Assembly (NCBI GenBank): GCA_966211525.1
Contig: CBIHOZ010000011.1
Location: 1 to 64,000 of the forward strand
DNA from: Ohtaekwangia sp966211525
Lineage (GTDB): Bacteria > Bacteroidota > Bacteroidia > Cytophagales > Cyclobacteriaceae
Length of the DNA: 64,000 nucleotides
Direction of reading: 5' to 3'
The position numbers were made by a program, and so were the translations under genes. This document shows, piece by piece, positions 16,479-26,000 of this stretch. The first letter of the stretch is position 1, and each line of letters starts with the position of its first letter. Below the pieces are notes generated by a model that saw only the letters and a list, made by a program, of their open reading frames with translations, did not search any database and was not told the origin of the DNA.

Positions 16479-17546
16479 TTATTTTCTTAGATCTTCAATT
16501 TGAGCCGCAAAGTAAGCCTTTTTTTGTGGAAACTTCCAAATAAGCTTTTTCAGAACCTCAATTGCCTTGTCTTTTTTTCCTTGTTTCACCAGAATTTCCA
16601 CCAGCGTTTCTGAAACTACATTGTCGCCGAACTCACCAGTCTTTATAGATGACAAGTCTCCCGAAGGAGGCGTAAAAGGTTTTTCTTTGGTTTGTGTTAT
16701 CGAAGGTTGCGTTTTAATGAACTGTTCGATGATCTGAAGTTGTTGTTTTTGCTTTTCTCCGTCAGGCGTAAGTTCTTCTTTATTGGCAATTTCTTCAATC
16801 AGCTCTTCGCCGGAGTGTTCGGCCTTTTTTTTTCTGCCCTTGCTCTTTTGTTCCGCCTCTTCGTTGGCTTCGCTTTCCTCTTTAGCCTGGGCCGCGCGCG
16901 CAAGTTCAATGATGCGTTCCTTCCGGGATTTGGTTTCTTCCGGTTTGGCCTCATCTTCATCTTTAGCCTGCATGGCTTTCGCCAATTCCTTGATCCGCTC
17001 TTTGCGTGTTCTCGCAGTACTTACAAATTCAGTCGCGTCTTCCTCTTCGTCTTTCGCGGCTTCCTGTACAGTTAATTCAGATACGGCATCCTTTGCAACA
17101 GCTTGGCTATCATTCTCAAACAACATTTCGAATCTGTGCCGTGATTGATTCAGTTTTTCGAGATCGTGCATTACTTCTTCCGCCAGATCATGTGTTGACG
17201 TGCTTGAAGTATATACAGGAGCCGTAACAGAAACCGGTCTTTCCGCAGGAGCAACTTCAGCTACATGCGTAGATGTTTTGGTGTTGGTATAATCGAGGAT
17301 GATCGTCTCTTCGGTCATTACTTCTTTCAGTACACCACGATCGGCAGCATATACTGCAGCTAATTGTAATTCAGCTTGTTGTGTACTAAAGCCATGGTCT
17401 TTTGCCAAACGGGCCGAGAGTGCATGCAGCAGCTGGCTATAGGGAAAACTCTCCTTCAACGAAAGTACTTCCTTAGCTTCTTCTATCGAACTATCAGCGT
17501 AGTGATTTAAAACTTTTATGAACAGATTTTTTTCCACAGATGTCAT
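16479..17546 (-). CDS. Acidic repeat protein of the lptE-secG cluster
   Basis: 355 residues. The first 70 residues form helices (FIKVLNHYADSSIEEAKEVL). The central part is charged and repetitive, with two copies of a RKERIxELAxAxQAK block at about 180 and 205, each followed by Glu/Asp-rich linkers. The last 50 residues (LVEILVKQGKKDKAIEVLKK) look like one TPR hairpin. There is no signal peptide, so it is cytoplasmic. Proteins of this shape occur next to secG and lptE in Bacteroidota, but I know of no assigned function. It sits 2 bases from secG and 24 from lptE, so co-transcription is likely. Confidence 0.75.
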   Translation of the reverse strand: MTSVEKNLFIKVLNHYADSSIEEAKEVLSLKESFPYSQLLHALSARLAKDHGFSTQQAELQLAAVYAADRGVLKEVMTEETIILDYTNTKTSTHVAEVAPAERPVSVTAPVYTSSTSTHDLAEEVMHDLEKLNQSRHRFEMLFENDSQAVAKDAVSELTVQEAAKDEEEDATEFVSTARTRKERIKELAKAMQAKDEDEAKPEETKSRKERIIELARAAQAKEESEANEEAEQKSKGRKKKAEHSGEELIEEIANKEELTPDGEKQKQQLQIIEQFIKTQPSITQTKEKPFTPPSGDLSSIKTGEFGDNVVSETLVEILVKQGKKDKAIEVLKKLIWKFPQKKAYFAAQIEDLRK

Positions 17547-17570
17547 GCCTTAAGGTAAAAATACTAAATT

Positions 17571-18140
17571 TTACCAATTGGCAACTGAAGCATTGAAGAT
17601 GTCATTGATTATTCGGTCGAAAATCTCTTTAGTCAGCTGTTCTTCTATGTCAGTGAAGTTTTGATCGTTCGTAAAATCCTTGTAAAAAGAGAACGACTTA
17701 TCCTTAAAGCTCATCGTTTCATCCAGCGTATTCACATAAGTAACTTTCACCGTAATGGTGAGTCGGGTAGAGGATGCGTTGTTGATCTGGTTCTCGTTAC
17801 CCGTTGATACCGGAGATATAGGGGTAAGTCTGAAGTCCGTAATCTCGCCATCCATCTGCAGCTCGCCACTTTCCTGCACCACCGTCAGGTCAGAGTTCTG
17901 GATCAGGTAATTCTTTAAACTGTTGGTAAACGTCTGGCCCATGTTCGCTTGCCCGAGATCAGCATTGTTATAGAACTCAGTCATCGATATAGTCTTGGCC
18001 GTAGTGCTGGTGCCCGTGAACGAATATACTCCGCACGACTCCAGTAACACCGTTGCAGCGAGGAGTGTAATCGAAAGTATAAACGATAGGGGGTGAATGC
18101 CGGACAGGGTAAGGCGCTTGCCTTTTACATTAATCTTCAA
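17571..18140 (-). CDS. lptE: LPS-assembly lipoprotein LptE
   Basis: 189 residues. The N-terminal signal ends in a lipobox LLESC (Cys36), followed by GVYSFTGTSTTAKTISM, the typical start of Bacteroidota LptE. The remainder has a strand-helix pattern, with NSLKNYLIQNSDLTVVQESG and a C-terminal helix (LTKEIFDRIINDIFN). LptE plugs the LptD barrel that inserts lipopolysaccharide into the outer membrane. The start lies inside the last 11 bases of the sigma54-activator gene upstream, so translation is probably coupled. Confidence 0.88.
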   Translation of the reverse strand: MKINVKGKRLTLSGIHPLSFILSITLLAATVLLESCGVYSFTGTSTTAKTISMTEFYNNADLGQANMGQTFTNSLKNYLIQNSDLTVVQESGELQMDGEITDFRLTPISPVSTGNENQINNASSTRLTITVKVTYVNTLDETMSFKDKSFSFYKDFTNDQNFTDIEEQLTKEIFDRIINDIFNASVANW

Positions 18141-19398
18141 GGTCGTACTGTTTTATTTTTCGGTATAGGGTCCTTTCGGATATACCCAAATCGCGTGCCG
18201 CATATTTACGTTTGTTATTATTTTTTCGCAGGGCACGAACAATTAGTTCTTTTTCTTTTTTCTCGATCGAAAGCGAATCATCTTCCGCTTCATGCGTAAT
18301 GTCATGAACATCTTCAACGTGTTCGTTATCATCGATGTGATGATTGCCTGCGGGCAGGTTGAGCACGACAGCTTCCGATGACGAACCGTTCGAAGGTTCC
18401 GGATGCATGTCTTCAAACAAACCCGGATGATCTTTTACAATCTGTGCCGCTTTAGACGGATTCGAAAATGTATCCAGCACCAGCTTTTTCAGATCGTTAA
18501 AATCTTTCTTCATGTCGAACAGTACTTTATAGAGTATATCTCGTTCAGACATGCCGTCTTTTTCCGGAGATGTACCTTTATATAGTGCTGGCAGACTTGT
18601 TTCTTTTGGAAGATAGCGCTGCAATACCTCCGCATCGATCTCTTTCTGATCAGTTGATAAAACTGAGATCTGCTCCACCAGGTTTTTCAACTGACGGATG
18701 TTACCGGGGAAGCGATACTTCAGGAGTATATCTTTCGCATCATCCGTTAACGAGATCGGCTTCACTCTATATTTCTCCGCAAAGTCAGTAGCAAATTTCC
18801 GAAACAACAGTTCTATATCTCTGCCTCGTTCGCGCAACGGTGGTACATATATAGGCACCGTACTCAAACGATAATAAAGGTCTTCGCGAAATTTACCTTC
18901 TTCAACGCTGCGCATCAGGTTAACGTTGGTAGCAGCGACCACGCGTACATCTGTCTTCTGAACTTTGGAAGAACCTACTTTAATGAATTCACCGTTCTCC
19001 AATACGCGGAGCAGGCGGGCCTGAGTGCCCAGCGGCATCTCACCAATCTCATCGAGAAATATAGTACCGCCATTCGTTACTTCGAAGTATCCTTTACGCG
19101 CTTCGTGTGCACCCGTAAACGAGCCTTTTTCGTGACCGAAGAGTTCGGAGTCGATCGTACCTTCCGGTATAGATCCGCAGTTGATCGCTATAAATTGCCC
19201 GTGCTTGCGCGGACTAAGATGGTGAATAATCTTGGAGAATGATTCTTTACCACTTCCGCTTTCACCGGTAATCAACACCGACATATCGGTCGGTGCTACT
19301 TGTATTGCTACACTAACAGCATTGTTCAGCAACGGTGAGTTGCCGATTATGCCGAAGCGTTGTTTTACACTTTGTATTTCTATATCTGAAATTGCCAT
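18130..19398 (-). CDS. Sigma54-dependent transcriptional activator (no receiver domain)
   Basis: 422 residues made of an AAA+ central domain and a Fis-type helix-turn-helix, without the receiver domain of NtrC-like regulators. Walker A is GESGSGKE (45-52), the sigma54-contact loop is GSFTGA (92-97, one change from GAFTGA), Walker B is TIFLDE (112-117), and the C-terminal helix-turn-helix ends ARDLGISERTLYRKIKQYDL. It should activate RpoN-dependent promoters. How it is switched on is not visible: no sensor domain is fused. It heads the lptE and secG group, a common Bacteroidota arrangement. Confidence 0.92.
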   Translation of the reverse strand: MAISDIEIQSVKQRFGIIGNSPLLNNAVSVAIQVAPTDMSVLITGESGSGKESFSKIIHHLSPRKHGQFIAINCGSIPEGTIDSELFGHEKGSFTGAHEARKGYFEVTNGGTIFLDEIGEMPLGTQARLLRVLENGEFIKVGSSKVQKTDVRVVAATNVNLMRSVEEGKFREDLYYRLSTVPIYVPPLRERGRDIELLFRKFATDFAEKYRVKPISLTDDAKDILLKYRFPGNIRQLKNLVEQISVLSTDQKEIDAEVLQRYLPKETSLPALYKGTSPEKDGMSERDILYKVLFDMKKDFNDLKKLVLDTFSNPSKAAQIVKDHPGLFEDMHPEPSNGSSSEAVVLNLPAGNHHIDDNEHVEDVHDITHEAEDDSLSIEKKEKELIVRALRKNNNKRKYAARDLGISERTLYRKIKQYDLED

Positions 19399-19494
19399 GA
19401 GTCATTATCCGTTAAAAGTATATACTATATTTAAACAACCCAGAGAACACATGGCCGGGTTAGCCGTTGGTAAACTGTTAGCAGCCACGGATAA
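19399..19494. other. Spacer with TAACGGATAA-like words
   Basis: This 96-base spacer between the sigma54 activator and miaB contains TTATCCGT (19405-19412) and ACGGATAAT (19487-19495), members of a word that also occurs at 8203, 42363, 42384, 52820 and 54467. No hairpin with a T-run is evident. Confidence 0.4.
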
Positions 19495-20955
19495 TTAGCT
19501 GCCTACAACTTTTCCGATTAGTGTTCCGCCGGTACATTCCTCTACATATACATTAACATATTCACCCTTCTGATGTGTTCCCCTCGGAAAAACAATCACT
19601 TTGTTAGATGAATTTCTTCCCTGCAGGTCATCTTCCGAACGTTTCGAAAATCCTTCGATAAGCACGCGGTGTACTTTGCCGACATCAAGCTGATTACGGA
19701 GTAATGAATGCGCGCGTTGCTTGGTTACGATCTCATCCAGCCTGCGTTTCTTTACATCCAGCGGTATATCATCGGTATACTTCTTGGCGGCCAATGTACC
19801 CGGCCGCTCCGAGTAGTAGAACATATAGGCGAAGTCGTACTGTACAAGATCCATCAACGTAAGTGTATCCTGGTGATCTTCTTCTGTTTCGGAGCAGAAC
19901 CCGGCAATCATGTCGGAAGATATACCACAGTCATCGCCCAGTATATTTCGAATGCTTTTCGCTTTCTCCAGGTACCACTCGCGTGTGTAGCCACGGTTCA
20001 TCATGTTGAGTATACGCGAGCTTCCGCTTTGCATTGGTAAGTGTATATTTTTGCAGATGTTCTCGTACTTCGCCATGGTATAGAGTACCTCATCGGTAAT
20101 GTCCTTCGGGTGTGAGGTAGAAAACCGTACCCTCAGATCCGGGTGAACCTGCGCTACCATTTCGAGCAGGTTGGCAAAGTTTACAATGTTACCGCTGCCG
20201 TTCTTTTCGAGCCATGCTTTGTTGTTCTCTTCCGGACTCCATTTATAGGAGTCAACATTCTGGCCGAGCAGTGTTACTTCGCGGTAGCCTTTCGCAAACA
20301 GATCGGCTGCCTCGGCAACAATAGACTTCGGATCGCGACTGCGCTCACGTCCGCGGGTGAAAGGCACCACGCAGAAGGTACACATGTTGTCGCATCCGCG
20401 CATGATCGATACAAAAGCCGTTACGCCATTGGAGTTCAATCGCACCGGACTGATGTCGGCATACGTTTCTTCGCGTGATAAAAATGTATTGATTGCTTTC
20501 TGACCGTCATCAACCTGGCTTATCAGGGCGGGCAGATCGCGATAAGCATCCGGACCAGCCACCAGGTCTACGATCTTTTCTTCTTCCAGGAACTTGGCCT
20601 TCAGGCGTTCAGCCATACAACCGAGTACACCTACTAATAATTCAGGCTTATGTTTTTTAAGACCATTGATATGTACCAGGCGATGACGAACAGTTTGCTC
20701 CGCCTTTTCGCGAATGGAACACGTATTCAGAAAAACTACATCGGCCACCGCGATATCAGACGTGGTGTCGAAGCCTTCTTTTTGTAGAATGGACGCTACG
20801 ATCTCGCTGTCAGCGAAATTCATTTGACATCCATAACTCTCTATATATAGCTTCCGTTTGTTTCCGGTATTTTCTTCTTTCGAAACATGAATGGTCTCAC
20901 AGGTTTCGGTATCCTGAGGATTTAAAACGTCAAGGTCTCCAATCAAATTCTCCAT
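19495..20955 (-). CDS. miaB: tRNA-2-methylthio-N6-dimethylallyladenosine synthase
   Basis: 486 residues from ATG at 20955. The N-terminal UPF0004 domain starts KLYIESYGCQMNFADSE with its cluster-binding Cys, then ACxE-type loops (FLNTCSIREKAEQT, GVLGCMAERLK). The radical-SAM motif is CDNMCTFC near residue 180, and a TRAM domain closes the protein. MiaB methylthiolates i6A at tRNA position 37. A longer frame to 20985 is rejected because a TACTTTTG -7 box (20982-20975) lies between the two starts. MiaE at 15417 acts on its product. Confidence 0.95.
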   Translation of the reverse strand: MENLIGDLDVLNPQDTETCETIHVSKEENTGNKRKLYIESYGCQMNFADSEIVASILQKEGFDTTSDIAVADVVFLNTCSIREKAEQTVRHRLVHINGLKKHKPELLVGVLGCMAERLKAKFLEEEKIVDLVAGPDAYRDLPALISQVDDGQKAINTFLSREETYADISPVRLNSNGVTAFVSIMRGCDNMCTFCVVPFTRGRERSRDPKSIVAEAADLFAKGYREVTLLGQNVDSYKWSPEENNKAWLEKNGSGNIVNFANLLEMVAQVHPDLRVRFSTSHPKDITDEVLYTMAKYENICKNIHLPMQSGSSRILNMMNRGYTREWYLEKAKSIRNILGDDCGISSDMIAGFCSETEEDHQDTLTLMDLVQYDFAYMFYYSERPGTLAAKKYTDDIPLDVKKRRLDEIVTKQRAHSLLRNQLDVGKVHRVLIEGFSKRSEDDLQGRNSSNKVIVFPRGTHQKGEYVNVYVEECTGGTLIGKVVGS

Positions 20956-20974
20956 CGTACTCCAGATTAAGTCG

Positions 20975-20982
20975 CAAAAGTA
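20975..20982 (-). promoter_or_regulatory. Candidate -7 promoter box of miaB
   Basis: TACTTTTG on the minus strand fits the Bacteroidota TAnnTTTG box and lies 19 bases upstream of the chosen ATG at 20955. No clear TTG is found at the expected -33 distance, so the call is moderate. Confidence 0.45.
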
Positions 20983-21074
20983 CAACTTTTAGTCTTTTAT
21001 GGTGACATGTTGTCATGGGGATTTACAATTTTCGATTTACGATTGTAGATTTCGTCCCACTTTAAAATCAGATT

Positions 21075-21587
21075 ATGGCCTTGATAAAAGCTGTACGCGG
21101 GCACGAGCCGAAGTTTGGGAACAATTGTTTTCTGGCAGACAATGCGACTGTCGTTGGGGAAGTGGTGATGGGCGATAACTGCACCGTATGGTTCAACGCT
21201 GTTGTGCGAGGCGATGTACATTCGATAACGATCGGCAACAACACCAATATACAAGATGGTGCCGTGATTCACTGTACATATCAGAAGGCCAGGACAACGA
21301 TCGGTAACAACGTATCGATCGCACACAACGCTATCGTCCACGGATGCACGATTCACGACAATGTGTTGATCGGCATGGGCGCCATTGTTATGGACGATGC
21401 CGTGGTAGGAGAGAACTCTGTAATTGCTGCCGGAGCCGTAGTGCTGGCCGGAACCGTGGTGGAACCGGGAAGTATATATGCAGGCATGCCGGCGAAGCGT
21501 GTTAAAGATATTGGCGATGAGATGAAAGCAGTCATTCAGCGGACTGCCCGTAACTATCCGATGTATGCGGAATGGTTTAAAGAATAG
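21075..21587 (+). CDS. Gamma-class carbonic anhydrase family protein
   Basis: 170 residues forming a left-handed beta helix of hexapeptide repeats (DNATVVGEVVMGDNCTVW onward), the usual length for this group. The metal histidines are visible in the AVIHCTYQ turn and in SIAHNAIVHGC. The last residues form the C-terminal helix after the PAKRVKDI turn. Relatives are zinc or iron enzymes that hydrate CO2, or inactive acyltransferase-like homologues (PaaY/YrdA). The start ATG at 21075 gives the family N-terminus MALIKAVRGHEPKFG. It stands alone after divergent miaB. Confidence 0.88.
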   Translation: MALIKAVRGHEPKFGNNCFLADNATVVGEVVMGDNCTVWFNAVVRGDVHSITIGNNTNIQDGAVIHCTYQKARTTIGNNVSIAHNAIVHGCTIHDNVLIGMGAIVMDDAVVGENSVIAAGAVVLAGTVVEPGSIYAGMPAKRVKDIGDEMKAVIQRTARNYPMYAEWFKE

Positions 21588-21692
21588 TTAAGGTTTGCGG
21601 AAAAATAAACCCGCAGACACCCATTTTCTTAACTATAGAATTGTGTTTTTTTGAGCTTTTATTTTTAAATTAAAGAACGATTAAGTCGAGTT

Positions 21693-22256
21693 ATGGCAGC
21701 AGTAGAAAATCTAGGTTTCAATCCTAAAGTCGTTGAAGATTACCAGGCACGCATGACTGCCTTGGGAAGAAACTATGTGTTGGATGAGGAGGACGAAGCT
21801 TCGGATGAATATGCTCACTTCTATTTCATCGGTAAATTTGAAGGAAGAGATGTGATCTACGATGCAGTGATCTATACCCTGCGTCTGCAACATTAAAGCG
21901 AGCTATACGAACTTGCCGAGCACCGCGCTGCCAAACATTTTCCGGAGTATAAGAAGATAACGTACGATGAAGACGAGAACGGCAATCTCGAAACACTAGA
22001 TCCGCTCGAAGAAGAGATCGGTCTGTTTATGGCTGAGGTAATTATGGAGCTTGAAGAAGACGAGACGGTGAAAGTGAAGGAACACGTTGACATGGACGAG
22101 AACGCTGAATTTGGTATAAGCCTCGATGTGGGGCTCCACGTTGAACAGATCACCGATAAGATCATCGAAAAATTCATTCGTGATTTTAACGAGGATACCT
22201 TGAAACTAGATCCTACACTTTATTCCTACCAGACTGAGGATCAGGAAGCTGGTTGA
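21693..22256 (+). pseudogene. Conserved acidic protein gene interrupted by an in-frame TAA
   Basis: One reading frame runs from ATG at 21693 to TGA at 22256, but it contains a TAA at 21894-21896. Upstream it encodes 67 residues, MAAVENLGFNPKVVEDYQAR to DAVIYTLRLQH. Downstream, in the same frame and without shift, it continues SELYELAEHRAAKHFPEYKK and on to about 120 more residues rich in Glu. Codon use and acidic composition are alike on both sides, so this was one gene of about 187 residues. A single G-to-T change (GAA to TAA) explains the break. It is either a recent nonsense mutation, a sequencing error or readthrough. No function is known. Confidence 0.8.
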
Positions 22257-22365
22257 TTTCATGGCGCACTGTACGGTAAAAGATTTTGTGTAAATTATCT
22301 GGATGGCATATCCGGCCTCCAAAATTTCTGTACATATTTGCGCCCTGAACTCTGATCCTTAAAGA

Positions 22366-22983
22366 ATGAAGAATCTTTCGTTGATTTTAAACATCGTGCT
22401 GCTGGTAGCAGTCGCGGTATTATTTTACTTACATTTCTCATCGGCCAAGCCTGCAACAGCTGAAGGTTCTTCAGTAGCACCAGGCGAACTTACCGTGGCC
22501 TATATCAACTCCGATACGGTATTGAAATACTACGATTACCTGAAGGCGCAGAAAACTGTGCTGGAAGACAAGTCGAAGAAGATCGAGCAGGAGTATCGTA
22601 ACCGTGCCATCGGTCTTCAGAACGAGATCGAAGCATACAAGCGCAATGTAAACAGCATGACGCTTGGCCAGGTACGTGCAACTGAAGAAGATCTCGGCAA
22701 GAAACAACAGAACCTCCAACTATATCAGCAGAGCCTCGGCCAGCAATTGATGGAAGAAGAAGCTAAGCTGAACCGCGAGCTATACGAACGCATTACCAAG
22801 TTCTTGAAAAAGTATGGTACTGATAAAGGTTTACAGGTTGTATTGAAGTACGATCCTACCAGCGATGTACTCTTTGCCGGTGAAGCGATCAACATTACCA
22901 AAGATGTTATTGATGGCTTGAACTCAGAGTATACTCAGGAGAAAACAGGCGTGCCTGCTGATACTACTGCTGCTAAAAAGTAA
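22366..22983 (+). CDS. OmpH/Skp-family periplasmic chaperone
   Basis: 205 residues with an N-terminal signal anchor (LILNIVLLVAVAVLFYLHF). The LTVAYINSDTVLKYYDYLKA strand and the long coiled coil (about 70-145, with repeated KSKKIEQEYRNR-like heptads) are the Skp layout; the C-terminal strand-helix NITKDVIDGLN closes the trimer domain. Skp holds unfolded outer-membrane proteins in the periplasm. The uncleaved-looking signal without a clear AxA site could leave it membrane anchored. A strong terminator follows the gene. Confidence 0.9.
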   Translation: MKNLSLILNIVLLVAVAVLFYLHFSSAKPATAEGSSVAPGELTVAYINSDTVLKYYDYLKAQKTVLEDKSKKIEQEYRNRAIGLQNEIEAYKRNVNSMTLGQVRATEEDLGKKQQNLQLYQQSLGQQLMEEEAKLNRELYERITKFLKKYGTDKGLQVVLKYDPTSDVLFAGEAINITKDVIDGLNSEYTQEKTGVPADTTAAKK

Positions 22984-23009
22984 TTCACGATAAAAAATCG
23001 TAACAGAAA

Positions 23010-23043
23010 TCCGGGCCCGATAAACTATCGGCCCGGATTTTTT
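23010..23043 (+). terminator. Rho-independent terminator after the OmpH gene
   Basis: The arms are ATCCGGGCCCGAT and ATCGGCCCGGAT, with a short AAACT-like loop, followed by TTTTTTT at about 23038-23044. It begins about 25 bases past the OmpH stop and overlaps a TATATTTG box (23044-23051) that could serve the next gene. Confidence 0.85.
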
Positions 23044-23062
23044 TATATTTGACGACTACCTT

Positions 23063-26000
23063 ATGGCAAGTCGTATAGCAAATGTGCTCCGCATCAAGAG
23101 CGAAGAACAAAAGCAAATCATCGTGATGCTTTGCACCGGCTTCTTCATGGGAGTGTTCATTGCAACGTACCAGGTAACAGCCGACTCGCTCTTCCTCAAT
23201 CGTATGGGCGCTTACCTCGACAAAGCGTTTCTCGCTGCGGGTGCCCTTGGTATAATTACTACATCAGTCTTTGCTTTTTTTCAGAGCTGGATCCGGTTTA
23301 CAACGCTAGCCCTGGGCGCAGTGGTTCTCATCCTGATATTTACACTGGGTGCATACTGGCTGCTGCAGCACGGAGACCCTGCCTGGCATAATTACTTTGT
23401 GTTTGCCCTGTATTGCATGACGGGCCCGATCACCGCCATTCTGCTGTTGAGCTTCTGGGGTATATTTGGTCGCTTGTTCAATTTCCGGCAGTCTAAAAGA
23501 ATTATCGGGTGGATTGATACAGGGCAGTTGATCGCTGCGATCCTCGCCACACTCATTGCCATTCCCTTTACTTCCAAAATCATTCATGATACAGCCGATT
23601 ACCTGCTGGTATGTGCTACCAGCATCGCGATTGTATCAGTGCTTCTATTCGTTATAGCATCATCATTTTCATTATCGAAAAATAACCCGCGTGAGTTTGG
23701 TTCGGGCGTACGAAGGGAGACCAGAGTCAACCGGCTGATGCGCGATCCCTATATCCGCATGCTGTCCATCTTCCTGCTCATCTCCATGGTGATGTTCATG
23801 TTCACACAGTATGCTTTTCAGCAACTCGTGCAAATTCAGTATCCGAAGGAAAGAGAACTTACCAACTTCAACTCGTTCTTTACCGGCGCGGTATATGGTA
23901 TAAGTCTTATCATGCAGACGTTTATCAACCAGCGCATCATCAGTAATTATGGTTTGCGTATATCCCTCTTTGTATTGCCGCTGGTTGTTATACTGTTCGC
24001 AGTAGGCTCGTTACTTACGGGCGGTATATTTGGTTATGAAAAAGTATTGGGCACAACGGGGTTCCTGTATTTCTTTTTGTTTGTAGCGTTAACGCGTCTC
24101 TTCAACTGGACTCTGCGCGACTCGTTGGAAAACCCGGTGTTCAAGTTGTTCTTTATACCGCTTGATAATCGTCTGCGATTCAACATTCAATCCAAAGTAG
24201 AAGGGTTGATGAATGAGAGTGCACGCTTTGTAGCAGGTCTGCTGATCTTTGGTCTGGCATTCGTGCCGTTCTTTAAAGTTATACACATCGCTATATTTCT
24301 ATTGTTGCTGGCGGGTGCATACTTCTATGTTGTTAACCACATGTATAACGGCTATCGTAACAAGATCCGTTTGAAATTGGAAGGCACTGACATTCAGCAG
24401 GAGAAACTTGAAAAAGGATTGTCGCAGGTAACATCGCGGCTGGAGAATATGCTTGCAGTTCCCAATCCATCCAAAGCTGTGTTCTCATTCAAGTTATTAG
24501 AGAAAATCAACGCTGCACATGTACCGGTGTGGGTAAATAACCTGATGAAAAACGAGGAGGAATCGGTACGGCTATACGCACAGGATAGAATGAATGAGCT
24601 GAAGGGACTTTCCGTTTCCGATAAGTACGTGATCCGCATGGACACAACGAAGATGGATGGCGCTGAAAAAAATGTACTGAGCAAAGAAGATCTCGAACTT
24701 ATTATTCAGAACGGTGGTGATATAACCAAGACGCGGATTCAGAAGTTAACGCGTTCTACCAATCCGAACGATCGCCACTATGCAGCCGAGTTATTATTGC
24801 ATACTTCGAAAGAAGAGTATACTTCGTTCCTGATGGAACTGCTGCTTGACAGTGAGCCGCAGGTACGCAACACGGCTATAAAAACATCGATCAAGAAACA
24901 TAATGCCGAGATCATCAATGCTATTATTGAGAACCTGGGCAACCCGGTATATAGTAACCAGGCTATGAACGCCCTGGTGCAGATCGGTGCTATAACTTTA
25001 CCGGCACTGGATACAGCTTTCTATCGCAGCGGTCAGAGTACACAAATGATGCTGCGCATCATCCAGGTGATCGGTAGAATAGGAGGGCAGCGTGCGCGTG
25101 AGATACTCTGGAACAAAATGGATTATCCCAACAAAGTGATCGTGTCGCAGGTGCTCTTGTCCTTGGGTGAATGCGGGTTCAAGGCAGGTATATCACAGAT
25201 CACCCGTATCAAATATGTTATAGAATCAGATATATCCGATATAAGCTGGAACCTGAGTGCTCTTTATGAAATAGGAGATGATGGATTCAGTGAGCAGATC
25301 CGAACTGCACTGCGTTTCGAAATTCAGAACGACATTGAACACATCTATACCTTGCTCACCATGCTATACGACACACGGTCGATCCAGTTGGTGAAGGAGA
25401 ATATAGATAGCGGTACGGCAGAAGGTATCACGTATGCTATCGAGCTGTTGGATGTATTCTTGTCCGAGCAGCTGAAGCAACGCGTTATACCTATACTCGA
25501 TGATGTGTCGGATGCCGAGCGCATCAGTCGCCTCGAGTATTTTTACCCGAGAGTAAAACTCGATTCGCGTTTGGTGTTGAAATTTCTGATCAACCGTGAT
25601 TTTACCCAATCGAACCGTTGGACAAAAGCCTGCGTGCTCTTCCAGATTGGTATACGCAAAATCGAAGATTTCAAACTTGATCTCATCGCACAGTTATTCA
25701 ATCCTGATCTGTTGATACGTGAAGTATCGGCCTGGGCACTCCACAAGATCAGCGCAGCAGAGTACGAACAGAATTCACGCAGGTTAGGTGCCGATGTCAA
25801 GTACGAACTCGATGCGTTGATTATTCATTCGCGCAGAATTATGCGCTTTGAAAAAGTGTTGTTCTTTCAGGACATTAATATATTCAACGGAGTGCCGGGA
25901 TTGACGCTTACATACCTCGCAGATCTGAGCGAAGAGCTCCGCATGAAGAAAGACGAATCGCTTGTGCTGGACGAACGTTCAAACAATTATTTTTACGTGT

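Noticed and set aside
20956..20985. Upstream ATG at 20985 as the start of miaB
   Set aside because: A TAnnTTTG promoter box lies between it and the ATG at 20955, so that ATG would not be in the transcript.
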